Assembly (NCBI RefSeq): GCF_016065055.1
Contig: NZ_CP065856.1
Location: forward strand, 3,719,836 to 3,783,835
Length of the DNA stretch: 64,000 bases
From: Halosimplex litoreum
GTDB lineage: Archaea > Halobacteriota > Halobacteria > Halobacteriales > Haloarculaceae
Reading direction: 5' to 3'
Shown: piece after piece, positions 1 to 8,682 of the stretch
How positions within the stretch are numbered: the stretch's first letter is position 1
Layout: the number at the start of each line of letters is the position of its first letter
Notes under the pieces: model-generated
What the model saw: the letters and a program-made list of their open reading frames with translations, nothing else
Database searches by the model: none
What the model was told of the DNA's origin: nothing
Translations under genes and position numbers: made by a program

Positions 1-1704
1 CCGGACGGCGAACGAGTCGTCGTCTCCGTCAGCGGCTCCCCGCTGTTCGACGAGGACGGCGACCTGAAGCGCGTCGTCGTCAGTATCGCGGATATCACCG
101 AACGACGCGAGCGCGAGCGCGAGCGGAAACAGCGCAACGAACAGCTGCGGACGCTGATCTCGAACCTGCCAGTCGTCGTGTTCACGCTGGACTCCGAGGG
201 GGTCTTCCAGCATTCGGCGGGCAAGGGTCTGGACGCCCTCGGGCTCGAACCCGGCGAACTCGAGGGAAAATCGGTGTTCGACGCCTACGCCGACCAACCC
301 GATATCGTCGGCTCGGCCGAGCGTGCGCTCGCCGGCGAGGAAGTACGGGCGACGCAGACTATCGGCGACCTCACTTTCGAGACCTGGTACCGACCGGTTC
401 GCGACGACGACGGGGAGATCGAACTCGTCGTGGGCGTCGGCCGCGACGTGTCGGCACTCAAAGACCGTGAGAATCGGATGCAGGACCTGGCCCAGGCGTC
501 CCAGGAGCTCCCGCACGCCCGGACAGAGCGAGAAGCGGCGAGCGTCGTCGTGGACATCGCCGACGCTATCGTCGGCTACCCGGTCACCGTCTACTGGTCC
601 CACGACGCCGAGGACGACCGGCTCGAACCGCTGGTCGCCTCCGACCGCGCGCTGGAACTCGTCGAGGCGTCCGAGGCCACCGGGATCCCCGATATCGGCC
701 ACGATTCCGACGAGATGGGCCGGTTCGAGGCGGGCGACCTCGCGATCGTCGAAAACTACAACGACCTGGCGAACCCCGCGGCGCCGGAGGCCGACTTCGG
801 CACCGTCGTTCTGGTCCCCATCGGTGATCACGGGCTGTTGAGCGTCGGCGCGCTCGAAGAGACCGTCTTCGACGAGTACGACAGGAATCTCACGGAGATC
901 CTGGCGCGGTCGGCCGTCGACGCGCTCGACAGGATCGAACGTGAGCGCGAGCTTGAAGCCAGCAAGCGCGAGCTCGAACGCTCGAACGAGAGCCTCCAGC
1001 AGTTCGCCTACGTCGCCTCACACGATTTGCAGGAACCCCTGCGGATGGTGTCGAGCTACGTCTCGCTGCTGGAGGCGGAGTACGGCGAGCACTTCGACGA
1101 AGAGGCAGAGGAGTACATGGACTTCGCCGTCGACGGCGCGACGCGAATGCAGGAGATGATCGACGCGCTCCTGCAGTACTCACGGGTCCACACCCAGGGC
1201 GAGGAGTTCGTCGAGGTCGACACCGAGGCGGTGGTGGCGGAGACGCGCAAGAGCCTCGAACTGCTGGTCGACGACCACTCGGCGACCGTCGAGGTCGGCG
1301 AGCTGCCGCCGGTGCGGGCCGACCGGAGCCAGCTGGGACAGATATTCCAGAACCTCCTCAAGAACGCGGTCCAGCACGGCGGGGCCGAGCCGACCGTCGC
1401 GGTCGACGGGGCCCGCGAGGACGACCGGGTGCGCTTCGCGGTGTCCGACGACGGCGAGGGGATCCCCGAGTCCCAGCACGAGCGCATCTTCGAGATCTTC
1501 AAACAGAGCAGCGACAGGGACGACAGCACCGGGATCGGGCTGGCGATGTGCGAGCGCATCGCCCACCGTCACGACGGGGAGATCTGGGTCGAATCGGCGC
1601 CGGGCGAGGGCGCGACGTTTCACTTCACGATGCCGGCGGTCGGCGAGGAGAACGCCGACGACGACGTATCACGAGTCACCACGACCGGCGGAGCAAACCA
1701 ATGA
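1..1704 (+). CDS. PAS-GAF sensor histidine kinase (5' end outside window)
   Basis: The frame is open from base 1, so the gene begins upstream and 567 residues are visible. In order there is the tail of one PAS domain (ending DITERRERE), a second PAS domain (about residues 45-155, ending [10 protein letters not shown]), a GAF-like domain (about 165-305), a HisKA dimerisation domain with the phosphoacceptor in [11 protein letters not shown] (His 341 of the visible part), and a HATPase_c domain with N box [11 protein letters not shown]1 box DDGEGIPE and G2 box [10 protein letters not shown]. It has no transmembrane segment in the visible part, so it is probably a cytoplasmic sensor. The stop codon overlaps the ATG of the next gene, a receiver protein and the likely phosphorylation partner. 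The input signal is unknown. Confidence 0.93.
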   Translation, partial: PDGERVVVSVSGSPLFDEDGDLKRVVVSIADITERRERERERKQRNEQLRTLISNLPVVVFTLDSEGVFQHSAGKGLDALGLEPGELEGKSVFDAYADQPDIVGSAERALAGEEVRATQTIGDLTFETWYRPVRDDDGEIELVVGVGRDVSALKDRENRMQDLAQASQELPHARTEREAASVVVDIADAIVGYPVTVYWSHDAEDDRLEPLVASDRALELVEASEATGIPDIGHDSDEMGRFEAGDLAIVENYNDLANPAAPEADFGTVVLVPIGDHGLLSVGALEETVFDEYDRNLTEILARSAVDALDRIERERELEASKRELERSNESLQQFAYVASHDLQEPLRMVSSYVSLLEAEYGEHFDEEAEEYMDFAVDGATRMQEMIDALLQYSRVHTQGEEFVEVDTEAVVAETRKSLELLVDDHSATVEVGELPPVRADRSQLGQIFQNLLKNAVQHGGAEPTVAVDGAREDDRVRFAVSDDGEGIPESQHERIFEIFKQSSDRDDSTGIGLAMCERIAHRHDGEIWVESAPGEGATFHFTMPAVGEENADDDVSRVTTTGGANQ

Positions 1705-2144
1705 GCGACCAACAGGGACAGCCGGTCGAGATCCTCCTCGCGGAGGACAACCCCGGCGACGCCAAACTCACGCGCAAAGCACTCGAACAGGGCAACGTGA
1801 TCAACAACCTCCACGTCGTCACCGACGGCGTCGAGGCCGTCGAGTATCTCCGACAGGAAGGCGAGCACGCCGAGAAGCCGCGGCCGGACCTGATACTACT
1901 CGACCTGAACATGCCCCGTAAAGACGGCCGGGAGGTCCTCGCCGAGATCAAAGACGACGAGGACCTCAGACGGATCCCGGTGGTCGTGATGACGAGTTCC
2001 GAGGCCGAAGAGGACATCGTCCAGTCCTACGACCTCCACGCCAACGCCTACCTGACGAAGCCCATCGACTTCGACGGGTTCATCGACGTGGTCCAGCGCA
2101 TCGAGGACTTCTGGTTGACCGTCGTCAAGATGCCGCCCGAGTGA
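1701..2144 (+). CDS. stand-alone response regulator receiver
   Basis: This 147-aa protein is a single CheY-like receiver domain with no output domain. The acidic pocket is in LLAEDNPGD (Glu15/Asp16), the phosphoacceptor is Asp68 in [13 protein letters not shown], and the conserved Thr/Ser and Lys lie in VVMTSS and YLTKPID. The start is the ATG that overlaps the upstream kinase stop (ATGA), giving an N-terminus of normal length. A longer in-frame opening runs back to 1548 but only reads through kinase coding sequence. It most likely receives phosphate from the upstream kinase and relays it by protein contact rather than by DNA binding. Confidence 0.93.
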   Translation: MSDQQGQPVEILLAEDNPGDAKLTRKALEQGNVINNLHVVTDGVEAVEYLRQEGEHAEKPRPDLILLDLNMPRKDGREVLAEIKDDEDLRRIPVVVMTSSEAEEDIVQSYDLHANAYLTKPIDFDGFIDVVQRIEDFWLTVVKMPPE

Positions 2145-2145
2145 G

Positions 2146-3213
2146 ATGGCCGGAGCAGTCGACACCCTCCTGATCGAGGACAACCCGGGCGACGCGAAGC
2201 TGGTCGAACACTACCTCGACAACCCATCGGTCGCCGCGTTCTTCGACGAGATCAGCCTGACGCACGTCGAGACGCTGACCGACGGGCGAGACCGCCTCCG
2301 GTCGGCCCAGTACGACGTGGTCCTGCTCGACCTGGGCCTGCCCGAGTCCGACGGTATCGAGACGCTCCACGCGGTGACCGACATGGACCCCGAGGTGCCG
2401 ATAATCGTGCTGACGGGCCTGGAGAAGACCGAGATCGCCGTCGAAGCGATCCAGTCGGGCGCGCAGGACTACCTCGAGAAAGGCGACATCGACGCCGACA
2501 GACTGGTCCGGTCGCTGCGCTACGCCATCGAGCGTCACGAACACGAGCGGGCGCTCGCCCGGCGCAACGAGCAACTGGACTTTTTCAACAGCCTGCTCCG
2601 GCACGACCTGATGAACGCGCTGAACGTCATGATGGCGCGGGCAGACATGCTCGAATCGGAGGTCGACGACCCCGAACTGACCGACTACGCGCACAGTATC
2701 GGCGAGTGGGGTCGCAACATCGTCGATCTCACCGACAAGATCCGGTCGATCCTCGACACCGTGACCGACGACGGCGACGACTCGCTGGAACCGACCTCGA
2801 TCTCGCGGGTGGTCGACGAGGAGGTGGCCCGCGTCAGCTCGCTCAGCGACCGCGTCGATATCGTCGTGGACGTGCCTAACGCTGAGGTGCTGGCGAACGA
2901 CCTGCTGTCGGACGTGGTCGGGAATCTCCTCACCAACGCCGTCGAGCACACCGACGGTCGGACGACCGTCAGGGTCGACGGCGAAGTCACGGGGCCCCAC
3001 GCCACGCTGACCGTCGCCGACGACGGCACCGGCGTGCCCGAACCGCGCCGCGACGACCTCTTCGAACGCGGCCAGAAAGGGACCGCCTCCTCGGGGACCG
3101 GCTTCGGCCTCTTTTTCGTCTCCTCGATGGTCGAGTCCTACGGCGGGTCCGTCTGCGCCGAGGAGAGCGAGCGCGGCGGCGCCGCCTTCGTTCTCGAACT
3201 GCCGCGGGCCTGA
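2146..3213 (+). CDS. hybrid response regulator-histidine kinase
   Basis: The 355-aa protein has an N-terminal receiver (residues 5-120, acidic pair in LLIEDNPGD, phosphoacceptor Asp62 in VVLLDLGLPESDG). A kinase core follows, with His153 in LLRHDLMNALN and an ATPase domain (NLLTNAVEHTDG, DDGTGVPEP, GTGFGLFFV). The start ATG is one base after the stop of the preceding receiver gene, so the three genes form one operon. The receiver-first order suggests it is controlled by phosphorylation from another kinase, plausibly the gene at the start of the window. There is no membrane segment. Confidence 0.92.
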   Translation: MAGAVDTLLIEDNPGDAKLVEHYLDNPSVAAFFDEISLTHVETLTDGRDRLRSAQYDVVLLDLGLPESDGIETLHAVTDMDPEVPIIVLTGLEKTEIAVEAIQSGAQDYLEKGDIDADRLVRSLRYAIERHEHERALARRNEQLDFFNSLLRHDLMNALNVMMARADMLESEVDDPELTDYAHSIGEWGRNIVDLTDKIRSILDTVTDDGDDSLEPTSISRVVDEEVARVSSLSDRVDIVVDVPNAEVLANDLLSDVVGNLLTNAVEHTDGRTTVRVDGEVTGPHATLTVADDGTGVPEPRRDDLFERGQKGTASSGTGFGLFFVSSMVESYGGSVCAEESERGGAAFVLELPRA

Positions 3214-3349
3214 CGCCGCCGCGAGTGCGACTCGACCGGATATTACTTTCGGGCATTCACAAACGTTTTTGCATACGCCCGAGAAATTTAGGAGGGATGA
3301 CCGACACGGCGCGGCGCGCGGACGATCGGGAGCATCGCGAGGTGAGAGC
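3214..3349. other. intergenic spacer upstream of METTL5-like gene
   Basis: This 136-nt spacer contains an AT-richer stretch (about 3240-3297) that may hold the promoter of the methyltransferase gene. No RNA gene or small ORF could be supported. Confidence 0.4.
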
Positions 3350-4009
3350 GTGAGTACGAAGACCCGTCTCGCACAGCAGCTCGGGGTCGTCGCGGGCTTC
3401 GAGGACCCGCGGGTGGACCTGGAGCAGTACCGGACGCCGCCGGAGATCGCGGCGCACCTGATCCACACCGCGGACCTGCAAGGCGACATCGAGGACCGGA
3501 CGGTCGTGGACCTGGGCACCGGGACGGGGATGCTGGCGCTCGGTGCCGTGTTGCGCGGGCCGAACCGTGTCGTCGGCGTCGACCTGGACCCCGGGCCGCT
3601 GGCGACCGCGCGGGCCAACGAACGGCGCGTCGCGGCCGCCGCGGACGTCGAGTGGGTGCGGGCCGACGCGACCGCGCTCCCGCTCGCCCCGGACGGACCG
3701 ACGACCGTGGTCATGAACCCGCCGTTCGGCGCCCAGTCGGGCAACGAACACGCCGACCGGGGCTTCCTCGCGACGGCCGCCGCGGTCGGCGACGTGTCCT
3801 ATTCCGTCCACAACGCCGGCAGCGAGGCGTTCGTCGAGTCGTTCGCCGCCGACAACGGCGGCCGCGTCACCCACGCCTTCGCCGCGGAACTCGACTTGCC
3901 CCACCAGTTCGACTTCCACGAGGACGAATCGCGGACGGTCGACGTCGAGGTCTTCCGGATCGCGTGGGACGCCGAAGACGCCCACGACGTTGAGGCCGAC
4001 ACGGAGTGA
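3350..4009 (+). CDS. METTL5-like RNA N6-adenine methyltransferase
   Basis: This 219-aa class I methyltransferase has the SAM motif VVDLGTGTGMLALGA and the N6-adenine catalytic tetrad NPPF (residues 123-126, in VMNPPFGAQ). The N-terminal LEQYRTPPEIAAHLI block is typical of the METTL5 family, which methylates small-subunit rRNA in eukaryotes; the archaeal target is inferred. I chose the GTG at 3350 (VSTKTRLAQQL). The open frame extends upstream to 3269, but that extension is Arg-rich and unlike the family. The gene is convergent with the rhomboid gene that follows. Confidence 0.88.
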   Translation: MSTKTRLAQQLGVVAGFEDPRVDLEQYRTPPEIAAHLIHTADLQGDIEDRTVVDLGTGTGMLALGAVLRGPNRVVGVDLDPGPLATARANERRVAAAADVEWVRADATALPLAPDGPTTVVMNPPFGAQSGNEHADRGFLATAAAVGDVSYSVHNAGSEAFVESFAADNGGRVTHAFAAELDLPHQFDFHEDESRTVDVEVFRIAWDAEDAHDVEADTE

Positions 4010-4036
4010 CCACGGAGGCGTCGCAGCCGCCGCCGT

Positions 4037-5737
4037 TCAGCCCCGTTGTGCCTGCGGGACGGACTTGCTCGCGACCTGCACTCTCGTCCGGTTGCTCGTG
4101 GCGATCAGGTCGCGACCGGTCCGGTTCAGCGTCAGCCCGCCGACGGTCGTCGCGTTGGAGCGCGCGGGCAGCGGTGCCCGACCGAGGACCGACCCGTTCG
4201 TCGAGACGACCGCCTCGAACCCGCCGTCGACGGGCGCGATCGAGACGTTGCGGCCGTCGATGGTCGGTCGGGCGCGCCGCGCGTCGCTCACGTAGGCGAG
4301 CCGCGCCCGTTCGCCGGCCTCGCGGAGCGACACCTTGTACACCGAGCCGTTCCCGACCAGTGACCACCCCTCGCGGTCGGCGTACACCGTCTCGCGCCAG
4401 CCCAGTCCGCCGACGCGGACGCGCCCCCAGCCTCGGAACGCCAGTCGACTCTTCGAGACCGCTTCGAGCCAGATCCGCCGGTCCTCGCTGAAGACGACCA
4501 CGCCGCTGGAGCGGATCGTCGCCGCGTCGCCGTAGAGGTACTCGTTGACCAGCGAGACGTACTGGTTGGGCTCGTCCTCGACGTACGTGACCGTGTAGTC
4601 GCGGACCTCCACGGTCGCCGTGTCGGCCGGCAACTCCCCGGAGACGGTCGAGAAGCCGAACGGCACCGCGAACGACGAGAGCACGACCAGCGCGACCGCG
4701 AGGACGGCGACCGACCCGTCGGGCCCGGGCACGCGGAGCGACCGCCCGTCCAGTTTCGGGACGAGCGACCGGTCCGACGACGAGACGGCGACCGCGATGA
4801 GCGCCGCGGCGAGGAAGATCGTACCGACGCCGATCGCGCGAAAGAGGGCGTAGCTGTTGGCCCCCAGCGGCGCGTAGATCGCCCACAGCGACTGTCGGAT
4901 ACCGAGCACCAGCGCCGCGAACCACAGGTACAGCGGGTTCGGATACTCCTCGCGGACGGCGAGGACGGCGATCCCGACGAGCACGCCGGCGAGGATCCCG
5001 ATCGCGTGACCCTGGATAGCGATGTCGGCCCACCACGGGGAGGTAAATCCCGGACCGGGCTCACGGGTGATGTAGGGGTTGCGCAGGCTCCGGTAGACCA
5101 GGTCGACGACCCGTTCCGAGACCAGCACGAGCACCGCCAGCATCGGCCGGGTCACCATCGCGAAGCCGACGTAGGCGTAGACGACGCCCGAGAAGCCGAT
5201 GACCGGCCCCATCGAGAAGGCGCCGGTGAACACGCCGATCGCGACGGATCCGGCGGGGACGGCGAGCAGGCGGACGAACGGGTTCGTGCGCAGCGAGGCG
5301 AACGACTCCGACCCGCGGTCGGTAGGGTAGTGGCTGAGGTAGTACTCGACGACCGGGGCGAACACGACCGTGGCCAACAAGTTCCCGGTGATGTGGCCGA
5401 CGCCGTTGTGGGCGAAGCCGGCGACGAGCACACCGAGCGGGTAGAAGTACGACCACGACCGGAACGGGATCACCAGCGGACTGTTGGGCCGTGCCCACCC
5501 GCCCTGGACGACCCAGTAGACGAGCAGGACGCCGAAGACGGTCAGCAGCGTCCCCCAGGGCACCCCGAGGACGAACCGGGCGCGCAGGCGGTCGCCCCAG
5601 CGCTCGCCGGGGACGAGCCGGCGGAGGACGGCGAAGGAGGTCGCCACGGCGACGACGAGGAAGAGCTGTTGCCAGGGGGCGAGCGCGCGGACGACCTCCA
5701 CGACTCCGGCGACCGTCGCGGGCGACGACTGCGACAT
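4037..5737 (-). CDS. rhomboid family intramembrane serine protease with large C-terminal domain
   Basis: The 566-aa polytopic membrane protein carries the rhomboid signatures. There is an HxxxxHxxxN motif (HNGVGHITGN) in an early helix, the catalytic serine in GFSGVVYAY, and the partner histidine in IQGHAIGILAG. After about seven to nine membrane segments, the last ~200 residues form a soluble beta-rich domain with several Asn-X-Ser/Thr sites (NGS, NVS, NAT, NRT), which suggests it lies outside the cell and is glycosylated. I preferred the ATG at 5737 (MSQSSPAT) over a GTG three codons upstream. Substrates are unknown. The family cleaves single-span membrane proteins within the bilayer. Confidence 0.88.
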   Translation of the reverse strand: MSQSSPATVAGVVEVVRALAPWQQLFLVVAVATSFAVLRRLVPGERWGDRLRARFVLGVPWGTLLTVFGVLLVYWVVQGGWARPNSPLVIPFRSWSYFYPLGVLVAGFAHNGVGHITGNLLATVVFAPVVEYYLSHYPTDRGSESFASLRTNPFVRLLAVPAGSVAIGVFTGAFSMGPVIGFSGVVYAYVGFAMVTRPMLAVLVLVSERVVDLVYRSLRNPYITREPGPGFTSPWWADIAIQGHAIGILAGVLVGIAVLAVREEYPNPLYLWFAALVLGIRQSLWAIYAPLGANSYALFRAIGVGTIFLAAALIAVAVSSSDRSLVPKLDGRSLRVPGPDGSVAVLAVALVVLSSFAVPFGFSTVSGELPADTATVEVRDYTVTYVEDEPNQYVSLVNEYLYGDAATIRSSGVVVFSEDRRIWLEAVSKSRLAFRGWGRVRVGGLGWRETVYADREGWSLVGNGSVYKVSLREAGERARLAYVSDARRARPTIDGRNVSIAPVDGGFEAVVSTNGSVLGRAPLPARSNATTVGGLTLNRTGRDLIATSNRTRVQVASKSVPQAQRG

Positions 5738-5897
5738 GACCGCCACAAAGGGGGCCGGTTAGTTATCCTTGGTGGCGAGGCGGTCCCGTCGGGCGGTCAC
5801 GCGGACCGAAGCCCGCACCCGGTCGTGTCGCGGGCCCGCTGCCATCCACGAACGGGCTGCTCGCGGAGGGGGCGAGCCGCAGGATTTTCGGAGGTCG

Positions 5898-6245
5898 ATG
5901 CCGATGTGTCGGGTGATGGGAGTTCGGCCACCGTCGAACGACGTGGACGAGGAACCGGACGTCGTCGAGTTCGGGATCGCGGCACTCGACGCGCGACTGG
6001 CCGACGCGGACGCGAGGTTCCCCGCGACAGCGGCGGAGCTACGCGAGTACTTCGGCGACGCGACCGTCCCGTACGACGCCGCCGGCAACGAGATGCCCGT
6101 CGCCGAAGCGCTGGCCGAGACGGACCGGGAGTCGTTCGACTCCGAAGACGACCTGCTCAACGCCTTACACCCCGTCTTCGAGCGCAAGCGCCAGGCCGCG
6201 TCGACGAGCATCTTCAAACAACTGCGCGGGCTCGTCCCCTTCTGA
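5898..6245 (+). CDS. conserved haloarchaeal protein, DUF5789-like
   Basis: This ~115-aa acidic protein begins with MGVRPPSNDVDEEP and runs through VVEFGIAALDARL and a C-terminal LLNALHPVFERKR..LRGLVPF. That layout matches a small conserved haloarchaeal family of unknown function (DUF5789, from memory). It has no membrane segments or catalytic motifs. Three in-frame ATGs lie close together (5898, 5904, 5916). I gave the outermost, but the true start may be the second or third. The open frame upstream of 5898 is Arg-rich and unlikely to be translated. It is convergent with aglJ. Confidence 0.7.
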   Translation: MPMCRVMGVRPPSNDVDEEPDVVEFGIAALDARLADADARFPATAAELREYFGDATVPYDAAGNEMPVAEALAETDRESFDSEDDLLNALHPVFERKRQAASTSIFKQLRGLVPF

Positions 6246-6280
6246 GGCGGGCCGTCCGCTGCGGTCTGTTCCGCCCGCGT

Positions 6281-7351
6281 TCACCCTCGGCGCTCGGGAG
6301 CCGACGCCTCCTGCCCGGCCGGGGATTCCTGGGGACGGTCACCCGTGGCCCCGTCGGCACCGTTCGCGCTCTCGGCTGCGTTGGCGCTCTCGGACCCGTC
6401 GACGCGGGCCCTGGCACGGGCGTCGTCAGCGGTCAGCCGCTCGGTGAGGTCTTCGAGCTGGCGAGTCTGCTCGCGGTTGACCGTGACGATCATGTCCGAG
6501 AGCACGCCGAACATCAGCAGCTGTACGCCGAAGATGATCGCCAGGCCGCCGAGGAAGGCGATCACCTCGTGGGAGGTGTTGGCCGTGATCCACTCGACGG
6601 CGACGTACGTGCCGAGGACGAGGCCGACGACCAGGCTGACGGTGCCGACGCTCCCGAAGTAAAATAGGGGGTTGTTCGTCTTCGCCATCTTGTACAGCGT
6701 CAGGATGATGTCGGCGCCGTCGCGGAACGGTCGGAGGTTCGTCTCCGAGTCGTCCGGACGAGCGAGATAACGGATCGGAACGACCTCCGTCCGGACGTTG
6801 TGTTTGACGCACTCGACGGCCATCTCCGTCTCGACGCCGAAGTAGTCCTCGGTCAGCGAGATGCGACTGATGCTCTCGCGAGTCAGCGCTCGGTAGCCGC
6901 TGAGGATGTCCTGGTAATCCCGGCCGTGGATGATCGAGAACGCCCGGTTGATGACGCCGTTGCCGAACTCGTTGAGTCGGGTCATCGCACCCTCCTCCAT
7001 GTCGGCGAAGCGGTCACCGATGACGTGGTCTGCCCGCCCCTCGAAGATCGGTTCGAGCATCGCCGCGGCGTCCTCGGCGCGATACGTCTGGTCGCCGTCG
7101 AGCATGAGGACGACCGGCGCGTCGGTCCGCTCGAAGCCTTCCTGCAGCGCCTGGCCTTTCCCCTTCGAACCGCGTTGCTGGACGACGCGCGCACCTTTCT
7201 CCTCGGCGATCGACTGCGTGCCGTCGGTCGACCCCCCGTCGATTACGAGAATGTCGTCGAACCCCTCGGCTGCGAACGACTCGACGACCGGCCCGATCGT
7301 CTCGGACTCGTTCAGCGTGGGAACCAGCACGCAGACGTCGTCGTACTCCAT
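6281..7351 (-). CDS. aglJ: dolichyl-phosphate hexosyltransferase AglJ-like (GT2)
   Basis: This 356-aa family 2 glycosyltransferase has nucleotide-sugar motifs VPTLNESETIG and VIDGGSTDGT, and the DxD-type motif LMLDGDQTY. Acceptor-side motifs DILSGYRALTR and ETEMAVEC follow, then two C-terminal membrane helices (about residues 235-300) and a low-complexity acidic/Ala tail. This layout matches AglJ of Haloferax volcanii, which adds the first hexose to dolichyl phosphate in S-layer N-glycosylation. A T-rich TATA-like box (about 7374-7383) lies ~28 nt before the ATG. It sits at the edge of a glycosylation island that also includes aglG and aglB. Confidence 0.82.
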   Translation of the reverse strand: MEYDDVCVLVPTLNESETIGPVVESFAAEGFDDILVIDGGSTDGTQSIAEEKGARVVQQRGSKGKGQALQEGFERTDAPVVLMLDGDQTYRAEDAAAMLEPIFEGRADHVIGDRFADMEEGAMTRLNEFGNGVINRAFSIIHGRDYQDILSGYRALTRESISRISLTEDYFGVETEMAVECVKHNVRTEVVPIRYLARPDDSETNLRPFRDGADIILTLYKMAKTNNPLFYFGSVGTVSLVVGLVLGTYVAVEWITANTSHEVIAFLGGLAIIFGVQLLMFGVLSDMIVTVNREQTRQLEDLTERLTADDARARARVDGSESANAAESANGADGATGDRPQESPAGQEASAPERRG

Positions 7352-7373
7352 CGTCCCCGCTTTGACGCTGCGG

Positions 7374-7383
7374 GAGAAAAAGG
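7374..7383 (-). promoter_or_regulatory. TATA-like element for aglJ
   Basis: A T-rich box (read CCTTTTTCTC on the minus strand) is centred about 28 nt before the aglJ ATG, consistent with a leaderless transcript. Confidence 0.45.
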
Positions 7384-7486
7384 TTCCCCGTTGGGCTCGC
7401 CGGGACCGCGGGACGATCCCGTCACCACGACAGGGCGGTCGGTTCGAGCCGACCGGCGCCCCCGGGGACGGCCAGCCGCCGGACGG

Positions 7487-7663
7487 TCAGTCGTCGGCCC
7501 GCTCCTCGCTGAGGTGCTCCCAGATCTCGGTGCAGCCACAGCCGTCGGCCACGTCGTCGAGGTGGGCGTCAGCGCGGGCAGCCCCGTCGGCCGGTTCCTC
7601 TTCGGCCCGGTCGCCGTCCGTCACATCGGCCGCGTCGCCGTCCGCGTTGTCGAGTTCGACCAT
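7487..7663 (-). CDS. 58-aa acidic small protein with DGCGCTEIWEHLSE motif
   Basis: Reading the minus strand from the ATG at 7663 gives a 58-residue protein ending in TGA at 7487. It is strongly acidic, with a disordered-looking N-terminal half (MVELDNADGDAADV), and ends with a Cys-X-Cys motif within DGCGCTEIWEHLSEERADD. The start codon follows directly after a perfect 9-bp inverted repeat (7664-7686), and the gene is divergent from the TrmB-type regulator. The two cysteines could bind metal or be redox-active. I do not recognise a characterised homologue. Its placement suggests control by the neighbouring regulator. Confidence 0.72.
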   Translation of the reverse strand: MVELDNADGDAADVTDGDRAEEEPADGAARADAHLDDVADGCGCTEIWEHLSEERADD

Positions 7664-7686
7664 AGTTACTCAGCTTGTGAGTAACT
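7664..7686. promoter_or_regulatory. TrmB-type operator palindrome
   Basis: A perfect inverted repeat with 9-bp arms (AGTTACTCA / TGAGTAACT) is separated by 5 nt. It contains TACT-N8-GAGTA, matching the TACT-N(7-8)-GAGTA binding motif reported for the Halobacterium salinarum TrmB regulator. It lies between the divergent small gene (ATG immediately adjacent) and the trmB-like gene (65 nt away), so it could control both. Confidence 0.78.
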
Positions 7687-7751
7687 CACGACAGCGACAG
7701 GTAAGTACCTTTCGGGGCCGTTTTAAGCCCGCGCGGCGAACGAGGGGGTGA

Positions 7752-8612
7752 ATGAGTGGCGACGGGAGCGCGGTCTTCGATCGACTGGGGCTGACCGAGT
7801 ACGAGGAGACGGCGTTGCGGGAGTTGCTCTCGCTCGGGAAGACGACGGCGCCGAACCTCGCGGAGGCGACCGATATCCCGAAGGCCCGCATCTACGGCGT
7901 CCTCGAGTCGCTGTCGGACCGGGGGTTCGTCGAGGTCATCCCCGGACGTCCCAAGGAGTACCAGCCCAAACCCCCCGAGGCGATCCTCGACCGCGCCGTC
8001 GAGAACCACCGTCAGGACTACGAGACCTTCGCCGCCGCGATCGACGACCTGCGCGAGGAGTTCCTCGCCGAGTTTCGGCCCCGGTACGAGCGGGCGAGCG
8101 AGGACGTGACTCCCACAGAAGAGCTGTTCCACGTCGTCGACGTGGGCGAACCCAGCGAGCGCGAGACGCGCCGGCTCTACCACGAGGCGGTCGACGAGGT
8201 ACACGTCGTCACCAAGAGCTTCGAATACTTCGATTCGGTCGAGCCCGCGTTCGCCGACGCCCTGGACCGGGGCGTCGACATCTCCGTCCTGCTGCTCGTC
8301 CCCGAGTTCCTCTCGACGGACCCGCGCGACGAGCCCGCCATCCAGCGGGCGATCGTCGAGCGGATCCGCGAGGACTACCCTTCGGTCGAGATCCGCTTTT
8401 CCACCGGGAAGCTCCCCTTCCGCGGCCACGTCGCGGATCCGAGCCCCGACTACGAGACCGGTTCGGCGATCCTCCTCGTCGAGGAGGAAGACGTGCCCAA
8501 CCACATGCGCCAGGCCGCCATCACCGACAACGGCGCGTTCGTCGCCGGGCTAAAGCGGTACTTCGACCTCATCTGGGAGCACGAGAGCGTCGCGACCTAC
8601 CCCGAGGAGTGA
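7752..8612 (+). CDS. trmB: TrmB-family transcriptional regulator
   Basis: The 286-aa protein has an N-terminal winged helix (LGLTEYEETALRELLSL..IPKARIYGVLESLSDRGFVEV, residues 10-65). A coiled region and a C-terminal TrmB-type effector domain (ETRRLYHEAVDEVHVVTKSFEYF onward) follow. Its length resembles the short haloarchaeal TrmB proteins, which lack the long maltose-binding extension of Pyrococcus TrmB. In Halobacterium the homologue coordinates glycolytic and gluconeogenic gene expression. The start ATG follows a G-rich stretch (GAGGGGGTGA) resembling a ribosome-binding site. A matching operator lies upstream, so autoregulation is likely. Confidence 0.85.
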   Translation: MSGDGSAVFDRLGLTEYEETALRELLSLGKTTAPNLAEATDIPKARIYGVLESLSDRGFVEVIPGRPKEYQPKPPEAILDRAVENHRQDYETFAAAIDDLREEFLAEFRPRYERASEDVTPTEELFHVVDVGEPSERETRRLYHEAVDEVHVVTKSFEYFDSVEPAFADALDRGVDISVLLLVPEFLSTDPRDEPAIQRAIVERIREDYPSVEIRFSTGKLPFRGHVADPSPDYETGSAILLVEEEDVPNHMRQAAITDNGAFVAGLKRYFDLIWEHESVATYPEE

Positions 8613-8682
8613 GCCGGGCCGCCCGCGTGCAACTCGCTTGAGGCGGTCGGCAGGTACCACGACGGCCCGCCAGGCCACCCCG

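Noticed and set aside
2125-3744. A 539-codon minus-strand open frame across the hybrid kinase and methyltransferase
   Set aside because: Translated sequence lacks motifs and runs across two real genes. It is a GC-driven artefact.
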